64,000 nucleotides of DNA from Mesocentrotus franciscanus (GCA_037976565.1 CP137675.1:32935820-32999819), one strand, 5' to 3'. Numbered from the stretch's first letter, positions 12,601-22,300 are shown. The notes: generated from the letters alone by a model not told the origin. Translations and numbers: made by a program.

Positions 12601-12850
12601 TGACCATGGGAGCTGATGTGAACAGATCAATCCTTCATAGCTAACAAAATGAAATGGGCCTTCAAAAGTTTCTAGAACTTGTCCAAACATCTAGCAGTCT
12701 TCAGGTTGGTGGATAGCTTGCTCCACAACTTAGCAGCAACAAAAACCATCTAAATAGCTGTTGAGCTAAATGCAAACAGCTATTTAGATTGTTTGTGTCT
12801 TGCTGTTTATCGACTAAAATCAGAGAAATAAACATGTTCATATGTTGCAT
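441..12850 (+). CDS. SMG5: SMG5, nonsense-mediated mRNA decay factor (5' end outside window)
   Basis: SMG5 works in the cytoplasm in nonsense-mediated mRNA decay. With SMG7 it binds phosphorylated UPF1 through a 14-3-3-like/TPR fold and promotes its dephosphorylation and mRNA decay. Sixteen spliced exons can be joined in one frame: 441-609, 1067-1192, 1859-2118, 2376-2513, 2889-3259, 3758-4022, 4875-5059, 5531-5606, 6391-6581, 8267-8419, 9021-9122, 9945-10101, 10595-10685, 11020-11100, 11368-11614, 12088-12093. They encode about 870 residues. Recognition rests on the helical repeat motif NQLGTLAG, the helical segment DWLRTNEDFII, the linker VSQLEGS, and a C-terminal PIN domain with SPYLIPDT, RFIFIIPK and GMVTILT, in the order seen in vertebrate SMG5. 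Roughly 180-200 N-terminal residues lie upstream of the window. The acidic-serine middle (exon 5) is low complexity, as in the family. The extreme C terminus does not resemble the vertebrate one. Identification is from remembered family features, not a search. Confidence 0.93.
691..795 (+). pseudogene. Partial tandem copy of SMG5 exon 441-609
   Basis: Bases 691-790 repeat 511-610 at an offset of exactly 180 bp, with about 86 of 100 positions identical by eye. The frame is open and the core NQLGTLAGTRYQGLDAAY is unchanged, with two silent differences. A gtaaga donor follows, but upstream is purine-rich with no usable acceptor, so the copy is probably not spliced. Confidence 0.8.
1067..1192 (+). 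CDS. SMG5: SMG5 exon: TPR-like region
   Basis: Acceptor cttag before 1067, donor gtaaag at 1193. Encodes a helix with FDGAIANLEKVFERN, continuing the 14-3-3-like fold. Enters after two codon bases and leaves after two. Confidence 0.88.
1859..2118 (+). CDS. SMG5: SMG5 exon: helical hairpin domain
   Basis: Acceptor atgtag at 1853-1858, donor gtgaga at 2119. Encodes RDIKQFLIRFLYLQ, SLCQEVLQGF and a later hydrophobic helix, the helical hairpin layout of SMG5. Leaves after one codon base. Confidence 0.9.
2376..2513 (+). CDS. SMG5: SMG5 exon: helical region
   Basis: Acceptor ctcag before 2376, donor gtatgt at 2514. Encodes GSKQTSTAVVFTLALFSYTL, a close match in pattern to the vertebrate helix starting GSKQ. 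Confidence 0.92.
2889..3259 (+). CDS. SMG5: SMG5 exon: disordered basic and acidic linker
   Basis: Acceptor cattag before 2889, donor gtatgg at 3260 (weaker than the others). A lysine-rich stretch and an arginine run are followed by acidic-serine blocks (SDLSEGE, DSDSDYFMDSQE). SMG5 has the same order: arginine-rich patch, then SDLSEG-type acidic linker. Confidence 0.9.
3361..3690 (+). repeat. Imperfect CTCTACAA-rich tract and (CA)n in SMG5 intron
   Basis: Irregular repeats of ctctacaa/ctacaata occur across 3395-3615, followed by a (CA) run at about 3665-3683. Confidence 0.6.
3758..4022 (+). CDS. SMG5: SMG5 exon: proline/acidic linker with tandem donor
   Basis: Acceptor ctacag at 3752-3757. 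The linker ends in IRLAPSFDAYNKET, matching the family's RLAPTF motif. Two donors six bases apart, gtaaag at 4023 and gtacgt at 4029, leave the same phase, so alternative use would add or remove two residues (Gly-Lys). Confidence 0.85.
4439..4626 (+). repeat. Dispersed repeat, copy A
   Basis: Closely matches the reverse complement of 60001-60174. Shared landmarks are ttctggtcatg, tcatctagcatataag, tattggtgtgtactgcaagg and aaatttggcccagtc. It lies in an SMG5 intron and contains no coding evidence of its own. Confidence 0.75.
4875..5059 (+). CDS. SMG5: SMG5 exon: second helical region
   Basis: Acceptor ctacag at 4869-4874, donor gtatgt at 5060. Encodes ILTSEGLLPVIKILTDWLRT, the conserved helix that follows the linker in SMG5. 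Confidence 0.92.
5183..5331. mobile_element. Short foldback MITE in SMG5 intron
   Basis: Begins with gggga..cgtttcacaaag and ends with gtttgtgaaacacccccc, which are inverted. The arms also share tgtcatttgtcactga / caatgacaaatgaca. The tips resemble those of the elements at 38125 and 60337. Confidence 0.7.
5531..5606 (+). CDS. SMG5: SMG5 short exon
   Basis: Acceptor tctcag before 5531, donor gtaact at 5607. Encodes SSQPLWARLASLLNM, directly comparable with the family's SSQSLWNRL helix. Leaves after one codon base. Confidence 0.92.
5905..6195 (-). mobile_element. tRNA-type SINE, minus strand
   Basis: The reverse complement starts ggaggtgtcgtggtcgagtgg (A-box-like), has the B box GGTTCGAGTCC (ggactcgaacc at 6132-6142), a long conserved body and an (ATT)n tail at 5910-5925. 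Same family as 35624-35996. Confidence 0.85.
6391..6581 (+). CDS. SMG5: SMG5 exon: central helical region
   Basis: Acceptor gaacag before 6391 with a modest pyrimidine tract, donor gtaggt at 6582. Encodes QLLEGSLESG, PMPLTEDIAIW and PPLQYLQKK, following the vertebrate order of an LLEG helix then an LPEDMALRNLPPL motif. Confidence 0.85.
7025..7755. mobile_element. Foldback element with internal 150 bp tandem repeats
   Basis: The ends are inverted: atgcctccgctac at the left and ggcggaggcat at the right. The inside holds four to five near-identical units of about 150-160 bp. Each carries a block like ttatctcaagaaccgattga and gaggtcaaaggtcacagg. Open frames through it are by-products of the repeat and not genes. 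Confidence 0.8.
8267..8419 (+). CDS. SMG5: SMG5 exon: helical region before the coiled linker
   Basis: Acceptor taccag at 8261-8266, donor gtaagt at 8420. Encodes VIRVLCLRQFGYYLSSIEG, matching the VRICCIRSFGHF helix pattern, then an acidic/glutamine tail. Both ends are phase 0. Confidence 0.9.
8795..8959. mobile_element. Mariner-like MITE, TA-flanked
   Basis: Terminal inverted repeats TACAGTCATACCTG and CAGGTTTGACTGTA. An internal direct duplication contains gtggtctttgtagacagg twice. The TA at the tips fits Tc1/mariner-type insertion. Confidence 0.75.
9021..9122 (+). CDS. SMG5: SMG5 exon: charged coiled segment
   Basis: Acceptor ttgtag before 9021, donor gtagga at 9123. Encodes a charged helix ending RRQQVMRGMAQLRLQ, the counterpart of the RDMAQLRLQ motif just before the PIN domain. 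Confidence 0.92.
9779..9880 (+). pseudogene. Decayed copy of SMG5 PIN exon 9945-10101
   Basis: Directly after a ttgcag acceptor, the sequence aligns with the start of the real exon 166 bp downstream. It shares tctga, agcttgaag-type and cagtat..acctctaaa blocks, then ctccatacc and caatcag. It reads SDISWLEDSIRPLK, then reaches an in-frame TGA at 9851-9853, and lacks the donor. It is a relic, not a mutually exclusive exon. Confidence 0.75.
9945..10101 (+). CDS. SMG5: SMG5 exon: PIN domain start
   Basis: Acceptor ttgtag at 9939-9944, donor gtgaca at 10102. Encodes SEVSQLEGS, SPYLIPDTAVL and RFIFIIPKA. The aspartate in IPDT is the one acidic PIN position that SMG5 keeps. A decayed copy of this exon lies 166 bp upstream at 9779. 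Confidence 0.94.
10595..10685 (+). CDS. SMG5: SMG5 exon: PIN domain middle
   Basis: Acceptor ttgcag at 10589-10594, donor gtatgt at 10686. Encodes VVSQLDINKKHQPKAREA and KFMEKEFQIGNR, matching the PIN helices of SMG5. Confidence 0.93.
11020..11100 (+). CDS. SMG5: SMG5 exon: PIN domain loop
   Basis: Acceptor gaaag before 11020, donor gtaaga at 11101. Encodes YLRAQKDKESQRFDDSS, the counterpart of the family's YIRCQKE stretch. Confidence 0.88.
11368..11614 (+). CDS. SMG5: SMG5 exon: PIN domain end
   Basis: Acceptor atctag at 11362-11367, donor gtaaag at 11615. Encodes GMVTILTHQE then a basic tail GRRKKK. In the active SMG6 PIN nuclease the strand corresponding to VTILT is followed by aspartates. 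Here the first following residue is His, so nuclease activity is not expected, as in other SMG5 proteins. Reading through the donor would give a stop after nine codons. Confidence 0.88.
12088..12850 (+). CDS. SMG5: SMG5 last exon: one codon, stop and 3' UTR
   Basis: Acceptor ttacag at 12082-12087 with a good pyrimidine tract. In frame it gives one Lys codon, then TAG at 12091-12093. The rest is 3' UTR up to about 20 bases past AATAAA at 12827 or 12871. The very short coding part makes the protein end provisional. Confidence 0.6.
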
Positions 12851-12876
12851 GCGCTAGAGTTCTAAATGTTAATAAA
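12827..12876 (+). promoter_or_regulatory. Candidate SMG5 polyadenylation signals
   Basis: AATAAA occurs at 12827-12832 and 12871-12876, about 735 and 780 bases after the stop codon. A third lies near 13978 but is separated from the gene by a MITE. Which one is used cannot be told from sequence. Confidence 0.5.
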
Positions 12877-12879
12877 ATA

Positions 12880-13598
12880 TATAAACAGCAAATTCTTAAG
12901 TTGGTGGTGAATATGTCTTATCTAGGAAGACAATATGCGTGGAATATTTGTTATATAGAATGGAGTGTATTTGCGATCTCACGCCGTTCTTCTTCCCAAG
13001 TCATCTCTCTCGGTTACATTCAGTTTGCCTTCTGCTTCCAATATGAACATCTTAGGCAACGCAAACTGGAGGTGTGTGCCGGCAAGCATTGATACGGAGT
13101 ATGATGCTACGCAAGATACCTTGCAAAAAATGTTAAGTTGCATGTTGGTGCACATATTACGAATATTGAGTGTCATATGATAACTTTTCTCTAACAAATT
13201 CCCTATTTCACACCTTTCATTATGATTTTCAGAGTTTCCTATACCTCCATAATTAAAAGTATCAAAGACATAGGATATATTAAAGAAGGTCCAACCCTAG
13301 AATTCTTTACATGCAAATAACTAGTGACCTTCTGATATGTTTTACATAGTGTAAGCTGCAGTTTCATACTTGCAATATCTCATACTGTACTACTTTGCAG
13401 TTTAATGCTCTTATTTCCTCAAACTACTTTAAAAGGTTTTACTTGTGGTTGTTTCTTACATTATCAAAGGATATGTATGTCATTTAGACCCAGAAGTTGT
13501 AAAGCAATGCTATAAAAATCAAACTTCTGTTCTCAAATTGATGAATTTCTATTTAAATCATCTAAACAGTGACATGATGCTTTAATGTGGATTGATCA
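12880..13598. other. Spacer after SMG5, nothing recognised
   Basis: AT-rich sequence without convincing coding, RNA or repeat structure. The short open frames around 12900-13200 overlap on both strands and show no recognisable domain. Confidence 0.5.
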
Positions 13599-13793
13599 TT
13601 AAAGCCTGTCTGCACTAGTTTGGCCAGGAGGGATTAGATCTCCCAGCATGGTCACTGACAGGTGGTTCTCTAATCAACTCAGCTCTCAATTAACATAAGA
13701 AAAGAGGATCATGGGGGACCCATGGGCACCGCTTAGGCATTGTTTTCTATATAGAGGAAGCAAGTAGCTACAAGTAGTGCAGTAGGGCATTAA
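13599..13793. mobile_element. TTAA-flanked MITE, copy 1
   Basis: TTAA at 13599-13602 and 13790-13793 bracket a 187 bp element starting agcctgtctgcactagt and ending gtagtgcagtagggcat. It matches copy 2 at 16879-17067 along most of its length. A TTAA target duplication is typical of piggyBac-type insertion. Confidence 0.8.
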
Positions 13794-14124
13794 GACAAAG
13801 TAGATAATACCTGTATGCTTGTATTATGATATGCATGCCTTGTACCAAACTTGCCCTGTGTACGAATTGTTGAAAGCACGTAAAATCATTTAGTTGATCT
13901 TTCTTTTAGCATTGATATTGACATATAATAATTGTATTGTTAACAATCTTTTCAAAATATTATAGTTTGAATATCATGAATAAATGATTTAATTGTCAAC
14001 ATCATTTGTTATTCTAATCTTATTTGTACTACAGGGTACACGTCTAAAATCTGTATAATTATTTCAAATTTATGTTATTCTGTTATAAAGTCATGATATG
14101 TGATCTCTGAGCATGAAAACACTG

Positions 14125-14270
14125 TATCCGGACACCTAACCCCAGACAACTACCCCCTAGGATAGTTGTCCGGGGGGTAGTTGTCCGGGGGGTAGTTGTC
14201 CTTGAGGATGGTTATCCTAGGGGTGGTTATCCGGGGGGTGGTTGTCCAGGGAGTAGGTGTCCTAGAACCT
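14125..14270. repeat. Foldback minisatellite of GTAGTTGTCCGGGGG units
   Basis: Ends cggacaccta and taggtgtcc are inverted. Between them are about six 15-17 bp units such as gtagttgtccggggg. A related, more degenerate tract is at 34125-34245. Confidence 0.65.
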
Positions 14271-14314
14271 GAAAACACAACATGAATGTAGAGGGAAAAT
14301 GGAATAACCAGTAA

Positions 14315-14600
14315 AGGTCTCTCTCTCTCTCTCCCTCTTTCTCTCTCTCTCCCCTCTCTCTCTCTCTCTGTCTATCTCTCTCTCTCTTTATCTATCTTTC
14401 TCTCTCTCTCTCCTTCTCTCTCCCTCTCTGTCTATCTATCTTTCTCTCCTCTCTCCCTCTCTATCTTTCTCTCTCTCCCTCCTCTCTCTCTCTCTCTCCC
14501 TCTCTGTCTATCTTTCTCTCCCTCCTTCTCTCTCACTCTCTCTCTCTGTCTATCTATCTATCTATCTATCTATCTCTCTCTCTTTCTGCCCTCCATCCCT
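14315..14600. repeat. (CT)n / (CTAT)n low-complexity tract
   Basis: Almost pure CT dinucleotides with interspersed ctat runs. Confidence 0.95.
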
Positions 14601-15289
14601 CTGTACCTCTCTTCTGTATCTCTTACATCTCTTTTTCTAACTCTGTACTTTCTCTGTTTCTTTGGCTGAAACACTTTCTGGCTCTCTCTGTTGTATCTCT
14701 CGACCCTCGTGAAAATTGTAAATATCATGAATATCAGCGAGGCTCTGTGAAGATTCTTCCACATCAAGCACTGTCCTGTTATTTATTTATTTCTTAATTT
14801 CATTTTATAACTTCTTTTTTTTTTTTTGCATTGAACTTTCTAATTCAAATTTCATACCATTGCATTGCAATGAAAGTTATTCAAACCACTCATAACATCA
14901 TTTAGCATAAAAACGTCCATACTAAATACATCAATATTTTTTTTTATATAAAGTTGATCTTTTATTACATTGTATATTTATACATTGGTATAAAACCATT
15001 GAATACATATAGTAGCTAATCTTGTATACCATACACATCTCTCTTCAGAATCATGATTTCACTTGAAATAAATACTATTACATGCGATTCTTTTTCATAT
15101 ACGATGAAAATTACATTCTGTGAATTCATATCGCACATATTGTAGGAAAAACGTTTATCAAGGTGCGACGCATTTAGTATTACCCTGGTCACCGGGTTTC
15201 AAGCCTGCACACAATATGTGCACCATCTCCACTCCCTGTTATTATTAAAAAGGAGTGATATTTTTAACATGCATAATAATATAGGTGTA

Positions 15290-15525
15290 AATACGCTTAG
15301 AGACATCGATATATTAAGCGCTATTAAACCCAGAATGTTCTTATTATTCTTACGGATAGGCAATCACGACTGCTATTTGTAATCCTCACGGGACCCTATA
15401 CTCTCCTGGTTACGGAGTGGTAAATATCTTCCAAAAAAAAATGTGGCATCACGACTTGGATTCGAACCAGGGTCACTTCAGTGATCGTTAGTCCGATAAC
15501 AAACACACTAGACCACAACACCTTT
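15290..15525 (-). mobile_element. tRNA-type SINE, minus strand
   Basis: The reverse complement has ggtgttgtggtctagtg (A-box-like), the B box GGTTCGAATCC (15458-15468) and a tail with gcgcttaatatatcgatgt, which also occurs in the SINE at 35624. The body is shorter, so this is a relative or a truncated copy. Confidence 0.75.
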
Positions 15526-15980
15526 ATGATATTACTTTATAAGTAGTCGTGGAAATTATCAATTATGGTAATCAAAGACAGATAGATACAAGGCTTTTAA
15601 ATTCTATTTCTTAATCATTCTAGACTCCTACTCGTGCAGGACGGAAAATTATTAAATTTCAAGGAAATAATGAAAATATCATAGGTCTATTATTTGCCCA
15701 TTATGAAAGCGTTGGGCGATTTAGAAGAGTTTTCTTCAGTAATAAAATATCAATAATTGAAATGATAAGTAATCTTTCTAAAGAAAACCTTTTTGAATTA
15801 AAATGTAATGATCAAAACGTTCTTCGGTATATATTATTGTCTTCCCGGTCGTTGGATTTAGTAGCAATATTGGGCTTATAAAAAGCTCTCGACGTCATAA
15901 TACAAAAAGGGCCACACAGGCTAATATAACAAGTCACGTCCGCATTCTACCTGTAACTGGGTAAGAGACGGATACAACTA

Positions 15981-16162
15981 GGCGTTGTGGCGTGCGCCTG
16001 TAATCTAGCTAACAGTGCATTTGTTACAAACTGATTCAGCCGAGGACGCAGGTTCGAAACTGAGTCACGTCTTTCGGATGGTGATGTTTAAAGGTCGGTC
16101 CCCAGACGTAAATAATCATATCTGATTGATACACGCCTGTAAAAACCCAACACACACACACA
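15981..16162 (+). mobile_element. SINE with 7SL-like head, copy 1
   Basis: The first 30 bases read ggcgttgtggcgtgcgcctg then taatctagcta, close to the start of the SRP RNA Alu domain. After a loop of about 26 bases comes cagccgagg..gcaggttcgaaactgagtc, again Alu-domain-like and overlapping a pol III B box. The 3' body (ctttcggatggtgatg... aaaaaccca) ends in a (CA) run. It matches copy 2 along the whole length. Confidence 0.7.
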
Positions 16163-16388
16163 ATTGCGGGGGGCGGCGGCGGCTGATGTCTTTTGCCACA
16201 ATATCAAATTTTCATTTTCTAAGTTTTGCAAACGAGCCAAGTAAGAAAATGAAACCTAGTTATCAAATTTGATTAGCTGGAAAGGAAACTCGGTATAACA
16301 AGTTCAGATATTCTCACATCATCTAATATACGATCTACTATCTACAACAATTCTATTATCCACAATAGATTTATCTTCTCCAATATTT

Positions 16389-16394
16389 TTTATT
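16389..16394 (-). promoter_or_regulatory. Candidate polyadenylation signal of the MAM gene
   Basis: TTTATT on the plus strand is AATAAA on the minus strand, about 90 bases past the stop codon. Confidence 0.45.
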
Positions 16395-16482
16395 ACCTAC
16401 AATAGTTTTCTTTTCATTAAAAAAATCATGTCATAAAAAACGGGGTATTATCACGAGCACTGCCCGAGTGACCGAGTAATTA

Positions 16483-16727
16483 TCATGATCTGTATTCGTC
16501 GATACTAGTAGCTGTCGTATCTAAAGTCGAGTCGTTGTTGGCTAGCGACATCGTGATCGGGTGTTCATCGCTCTGACGGCGTTGAAGGAACATGACAGGA
16601 AACGGCGATCGATGCCGTCTTCGTATCCATAGGAAACATACGACGATCAGGGTGAGGAGGGAGATGACGAGAAGAAGCGCTAAGGCGAGCACGGGTATAT
16701 GCTTGCCCTCGATTTGTAAAATATTAC
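16483..16727 (-). CDS. MAM gene exon 19: transmembrane helix and tail
   Basis: After NILQIEGKHIP comes a 20-residue hydrophobic helix, then RRRHRSPFP and a serine/threonine-rich tail with a C-terminal tyrosine (DEYRS). TGA at 16483-16485. Confidence 0.9.
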
Positions 16728-19284
16728 CTGCAGACGAAAAAAGATTACAACAAATATGTTGGACGTATTAATGTAGAAAATTGGAATTCCATGATCGTAT
16801 TGTACACATGAAGGATAAGACAGACCTACTTTTTTATTCAACAATATCACGCTGTCCCTTGTTTGATGCACACATTAAAGCCTGTCTGCACTAGTTTGGC
16901 CAGGAGGGATTAGACCACCCGCTGGTCACTGGCAGGTGGTTATCTCATCAAATCAGCTCTCAATTAACATAATAAAAAGGGGACCATAATGGGGGATCAA
17001 CGGTCACCACTTAGGCATTGTTGGCTATATAGAGGGCGCAAGTAGCTACAAGTAGTGCAGACATGCTTTAAACAATGTCGTGTAACCAACAATTTTAAAG
17101 TGACTATCTAAAATTAAAAATGAAATTTAGCAAACTTGAACAGTAATAATTCTATGGCAGTGAAAGAAGCCATATTACAAAGACAGATGAAGAAAACAAA
17201 ATTAAAAATAGTACATCAGTAAACTTTTTTGTATATAGTATGGTGAGTGTTATCATAGTTATACCGGTTGTTTGCTTTCATTTGGCGAATGCACATGCAC
17301 ATCATTTTGAAGTGAATAAACGCTGACAAACTTCTTGATTCAAAAACTAATAATGAAACTTCGCCACTACTTTTTAGTAACACTTGAAAACATATATCTG
17401 CACATATCTACATGCTTAATGTTAGTCAAATATATATATTTACCTGTTTTACATACTCCTACTGTAATTGCAATATCATCTAAGGCAATTGCTTCTATAT
17501 CGGTGTCTACTTTATTATTGAGTTGAGCCATAAATGTTATCTGTGGAAAAGGGAGGAGACGTGAAAAGAGGATATTGAAAAAAACAAAGATCCAATTCCA
17601 AAATCATACGAAATCTTATGATCCTGGAATAAGATAATGCTGCTGACCAGCTGATTTTTTTTCCTACTAACTTTAATTTTCTTATTTCTCTGCTTCTTTC
17701 AGTTCCTATAACATTACACAATATTTTATCAGACAATTGAGTTCCATATTCTTAATCTAAAATATGTTATATAATAGTTTGTGTTACATGTCGATTGTGA
17801 ATGTACATGGGTACAGGGGAGCCTTCACCCTTTCTCGTGCCCTACCCCCCACTCCAGTAATCATGGATTCAACATACATGTATTTATTTTTTTGTAAATT
17901 CAAGTACGAGATATAATATGATTTATAGTGAAATCATGATCCAGTGCACGTCGGCGTGCCCAGTAGGCAGTAGTAGTATAAGACAGTCTCACATATTTAT
18001 TAATAACATACCTGTGTGAAAATTGTGAATTTAAGATGAAACTTACTTTAAAGGGTTATAATAATCATCGACTCTTAGCGGTATCGTAGCTCTTTTCCAT
18101 TTTCCCGATATATCGAGTTTCCGCAGGAGCGTTGTTGATCCATTCTCGCCTTCTACAAATACCGATAACTGGAGTTCGCCGCTTCCAATCGCCGCGTAGT
18201 TGAAAGCGATACAGTGACCGAGGAATGACACGCCATTAAGAAACGGGCTCGATATATTTGATGTTGAGCCAGAAGTTATCGGTTTCTCTCCAACGATGAG
18301 GAACAAGAAAGAATCTGAGATTACGAGAGGATTAAGGAAATGGTATTAAGGATGTAAAAGAAATGTATATGAGAATGAAACGAAGATAATCTGAGGAAAC
18401 AGGGCAAATATGTACCTAATTTCAAAAATTAAACATTTCACCTATCTTACCTCTATTTCTGTGAATGCCAGAAATAGCAATAAGTATTATTCTATCGAAA
18501 AGTTTGTTAAGATGTAGTGTATGAAATCTATTCTAAGCAAAGTCATTACTTGATCCTTCTAAACATTTTGAATTTCGACGAACAGGAATCTTTTCTTGTG
18601 GTCTTCTTCATCTACACTTTAAAATCCAGGGTGTAGAAATTCTTACACCAGTATGGTATTGAATTTTTTTGACACCATTGGTGTTGATTATAGTCTCAGT
18701 GGTGTTATTTGTTAACACCGGTCAGATTTAAGCATGAATTAATAATTACTTGGTATTAAGTAACATGGTGTAGTTTTATGCTCGGTGTTGAAAGTATCAT
18801 CATGTGATTTCGTTTAAGGCGGTTGATTGGTCGAATAAGTTTTCACAAAGTATACGCGCGCTTAATGAATACTTTACACGTGTTCACAGAAAAATACATT
18901 TATCATGATTTGTTAAGCAAATTATGACAATGCACATCAATTTTGTGATTTGTATTTTCCTTTGGCAATTATTGACCAATAGATTATTTGTCCGATCTTG
19001 TTACAATTACATTAACGTTTTAGCGATAGATATATATACAGGGTATATTATATGATTACTAACCAAGAAACAACATGCATGTTTATTATATATTCGTGTA
19101 CCAGCCTGTGTTCAGGCGTTGTGGCGTGGGCCTGTAATCCAGCTAACAGTGGAAGTTACAAACTGATTCAGCCGAGGACGTACGCAGGTGCGAAACTGAG
19201 TCACGTCTTTCGGATGGTGACGTTAAAGGTCGGTCCCCAGACGTAAATAATCATATCTGATTGATATACGTCTGTAAAAACCCA

Positions 19285-19319
<35 letters not shown>

Positions 19320-22300
19320 CACTTAAAATGTTAATCTTGAATGTACTTCAAATGATCTATGTGATGGAGTTAATGCAATGGAGATTAGAATATACCTATT
19401 GGTGGACAGTTGCCAACATCGATTATGAATTATCAGTTTACCACTGGTTCTTCTACCCTGGTCGATATAATGGTCGATAATAGGGAATATGGAATGTGGA
19501 ATGTGGGACCATTAGAAACCGATAGAAAAATCTCTAATGGATCAACAAGAATATAAACACCAAAAGTGGAATTGAATTTGTTATGATTCCAGATATTGGT
19601 GTTAATCTACACCAGTAGGAGTTGTCAAATATTAACACCAAGAGTGGAATTTAATCGTTTAATTCCAAACCCTGGTGTTAAATAACACCAGCTGGGGTTT
19701 TCCGATATATATACCGGGAAAGTGTTAAAATTAACACCCATGGTGTTGAATTTAACACCCTTTTTATTAGCACCAAGAGTGGAATTGAATTGTTTAATTC
19801 CAAACCCCGGTGTTAAATAACACCAGCTGGTGTTTTCTGATATAGATACCGGGAAAGTGTTAAAATTAACACCCATGGTGTTGAATTTAACACCCTTGTT
19901 TTTGCAGTGTGTAGTACGATTGCTTTAGCAGACGACATTTTGCCAGCCATGTATAATTAGAAGTCTCTCTATACGAAAGGAATTAGCCTATATAATAAAG
20001 CCAGGCGTTTGCAAGAGTTCCGTTCTCACCTTTTGTACCGTCCTCTGTGAGGGAATCTAACATTTGTAGAGCAGGCACAGAGGGCGTCGTAAAATCATAC
20101 CATGACCACTGGAAATAGATGGAAGGTCCGCCACTCTCCTGGTAGTTACAATCGTGTAGACCCTTCTCGAAGTCGCACAGCGACTCGCTCGGTAGTCCGC
20201 CACACGGTCGACGCAGGAAAGTGATGTCGTCGACAGCGATATCGCTACGGAATGATTTACCGATTACGGCCTCAAATTTTATCTGAAGGAAGAATAAGGT
20301 TGATGTTGTCGAATTTATATTAATTACTAGGTATGAACTCAGATCGATCCCTATAACTGATGTCAAACAAACATACACACAAATATATACTGTACATTAG
20401 TGGCGTAATGAGCAAAACAGTTTGGGGGGGCTGGCAGACAAAAAAATCCGCATCACCCCACTCTTACATGCAGGCCCCGCTGAACGTTTTTCAAAGTGGG
20501 TGGGGGGAGGCAAAAGTATTTACGATCAGGTAGAGCGTAGTGTAAATTGGCGTTGGGTCTAGGGGCAAAGCCCCGGCAGGGGTCAAGGGGCAGAGTTCCC
20601 GGAAGCTCAGGGGGTATGGGCATTTAATTACGGTCAGATGAGCATATTTTGATACCTTATTCATGACACTGGCAGGTCACTAATTGGCGTGGGGTCCAGG
20701 GGGCAGAGCCCCCGGAAGCTCAGGAGTTTTAGGCAATAAATTACTGTCAGATGAGTATCCAGGGGCCTGACTTAGGGCTATTGGTTGGGTCCAGGGGGCA
20801 GAGCCCCTGGAAGCTCAGGGGATTTAGGGGTTTAATTACGGTCAGATGAGCATATTTTGATACCTTATTTGTGACACTGGCAGGACACTAATTGGCGTGG
20901 GGTCAGGGGCGAAGCCCCCAGAAGCTCAGGGGTTTTAGGCATTTTATAACGGTCAGATATGCATTCAGGGGCCGCCTTATAGGCCCCTGGTGGGGTCGAG
21001 GGGGCAGAGCATATAGGGGCCCGTTTTAGCATATTTTGATAACCTATTTGTGACACTGACAGATCACTAATTGGGGTGGGGTCCAGGGAGCGTAGCCCCC
21101 GGAAGCTCAGGGTTTTTAGGCAATAAATTACGGTCAAATGAGTATTCAGGGGCCCGCCTTAGGGCCCTAGGTGGGGTCCAGAGGGCAGAGCCCCTGGAAG
21201 CTCCTGGATGAGCATATTTTGATACCTTATTTGTGACACTGGCAGGACACTAATTGGCGTGGGGTCCAGGGGGCGAAGCCCCCAGAAGCTCAGGGGTTTT
21301 AGGCATTTAATCACGGTCAGATGAGCATATTTTGATACCTCATTATTTTGTGACACTGGCAGGTCATTATTCTTTCTTTCTTTCTATTTCTCTTTAGCAG
21401 GGGCTGATCTAGCTTCTTGCTAAGGGGGGGGGTTGATCAAATGACGATCGTTCACGAGCCGCCAAGCGGCGAGGCGATTTTTTTTTTGGTTTTTTGTTGT
21501 TGTTGGGGGGGGGCTATTTTGAACCCCCGTAAGTGATGTTTTCCTGGCATCTGCTAGTACTAACACAATGGGGACCATAAAAAGCAGTGCATGATAATTA
21601 ACGTCTTTTTAAATCAAGTAACAGTTTAAACAGTTTGACCCAATGACGATGCAGAGCATCCTTCACGAGCCGCGTATCGGCGAGGCGATTTTTTTTTTAT
21701 GGGGGGGGGGGCTAATTTGAACCCCAGTAAGTGATGTTTTCCAGGCATCTGCTAGTACTAACGCAATGGAGACCATAAAAAGCAGTGCATGATAATTAAC
21801 GTCTTTTTAAATCAAATAACAGTTTAAACAGTTTGACTCAATGACGATGCAAAGCATCGTCCACGAGCCGCGTAGCGGCGAGGCGATTTTTTTTTTTTTT
21901 TTTTTTTTTGGGGGCTATTTTGAACCCCCTGGCCCGTAAGTGATGTTTTCCTGGCATCTACTAACACATTGGAGACCATAAAAAGCAGTGCATGATAACG
22001 TCTTTTAAATCAAGTAACAGTTCAATACACAGTAATATCCAGAGTTATCATGTGTTTGGTTAAGTTACCAGATGAGTTGAATATCTTCTCACAATATTTG
22101 GACTTGAAAGGTTTCTCTCCAGTGCTTTCTTTCTGTTATTATTATTTTTTTGGCGGCCCAAGGGGGTTAAACCCTAACCCCCGTAGATCCGCGCCTGTTT
22201 AGTATACTTTTTCCAAAAAGTGGGGCGGAGCTTGAGGCCCCGGAGCCCCGTCGTTCTACGGGCCCTGCCATGTAGGCCTCTAAATAAGCATATTTTTGCC

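Noticed and set aside
15450..15525. Functional tRNA gene, minus strand
   Set aside because: Same reason: B box present, but followed by a SINE body and shared tail.
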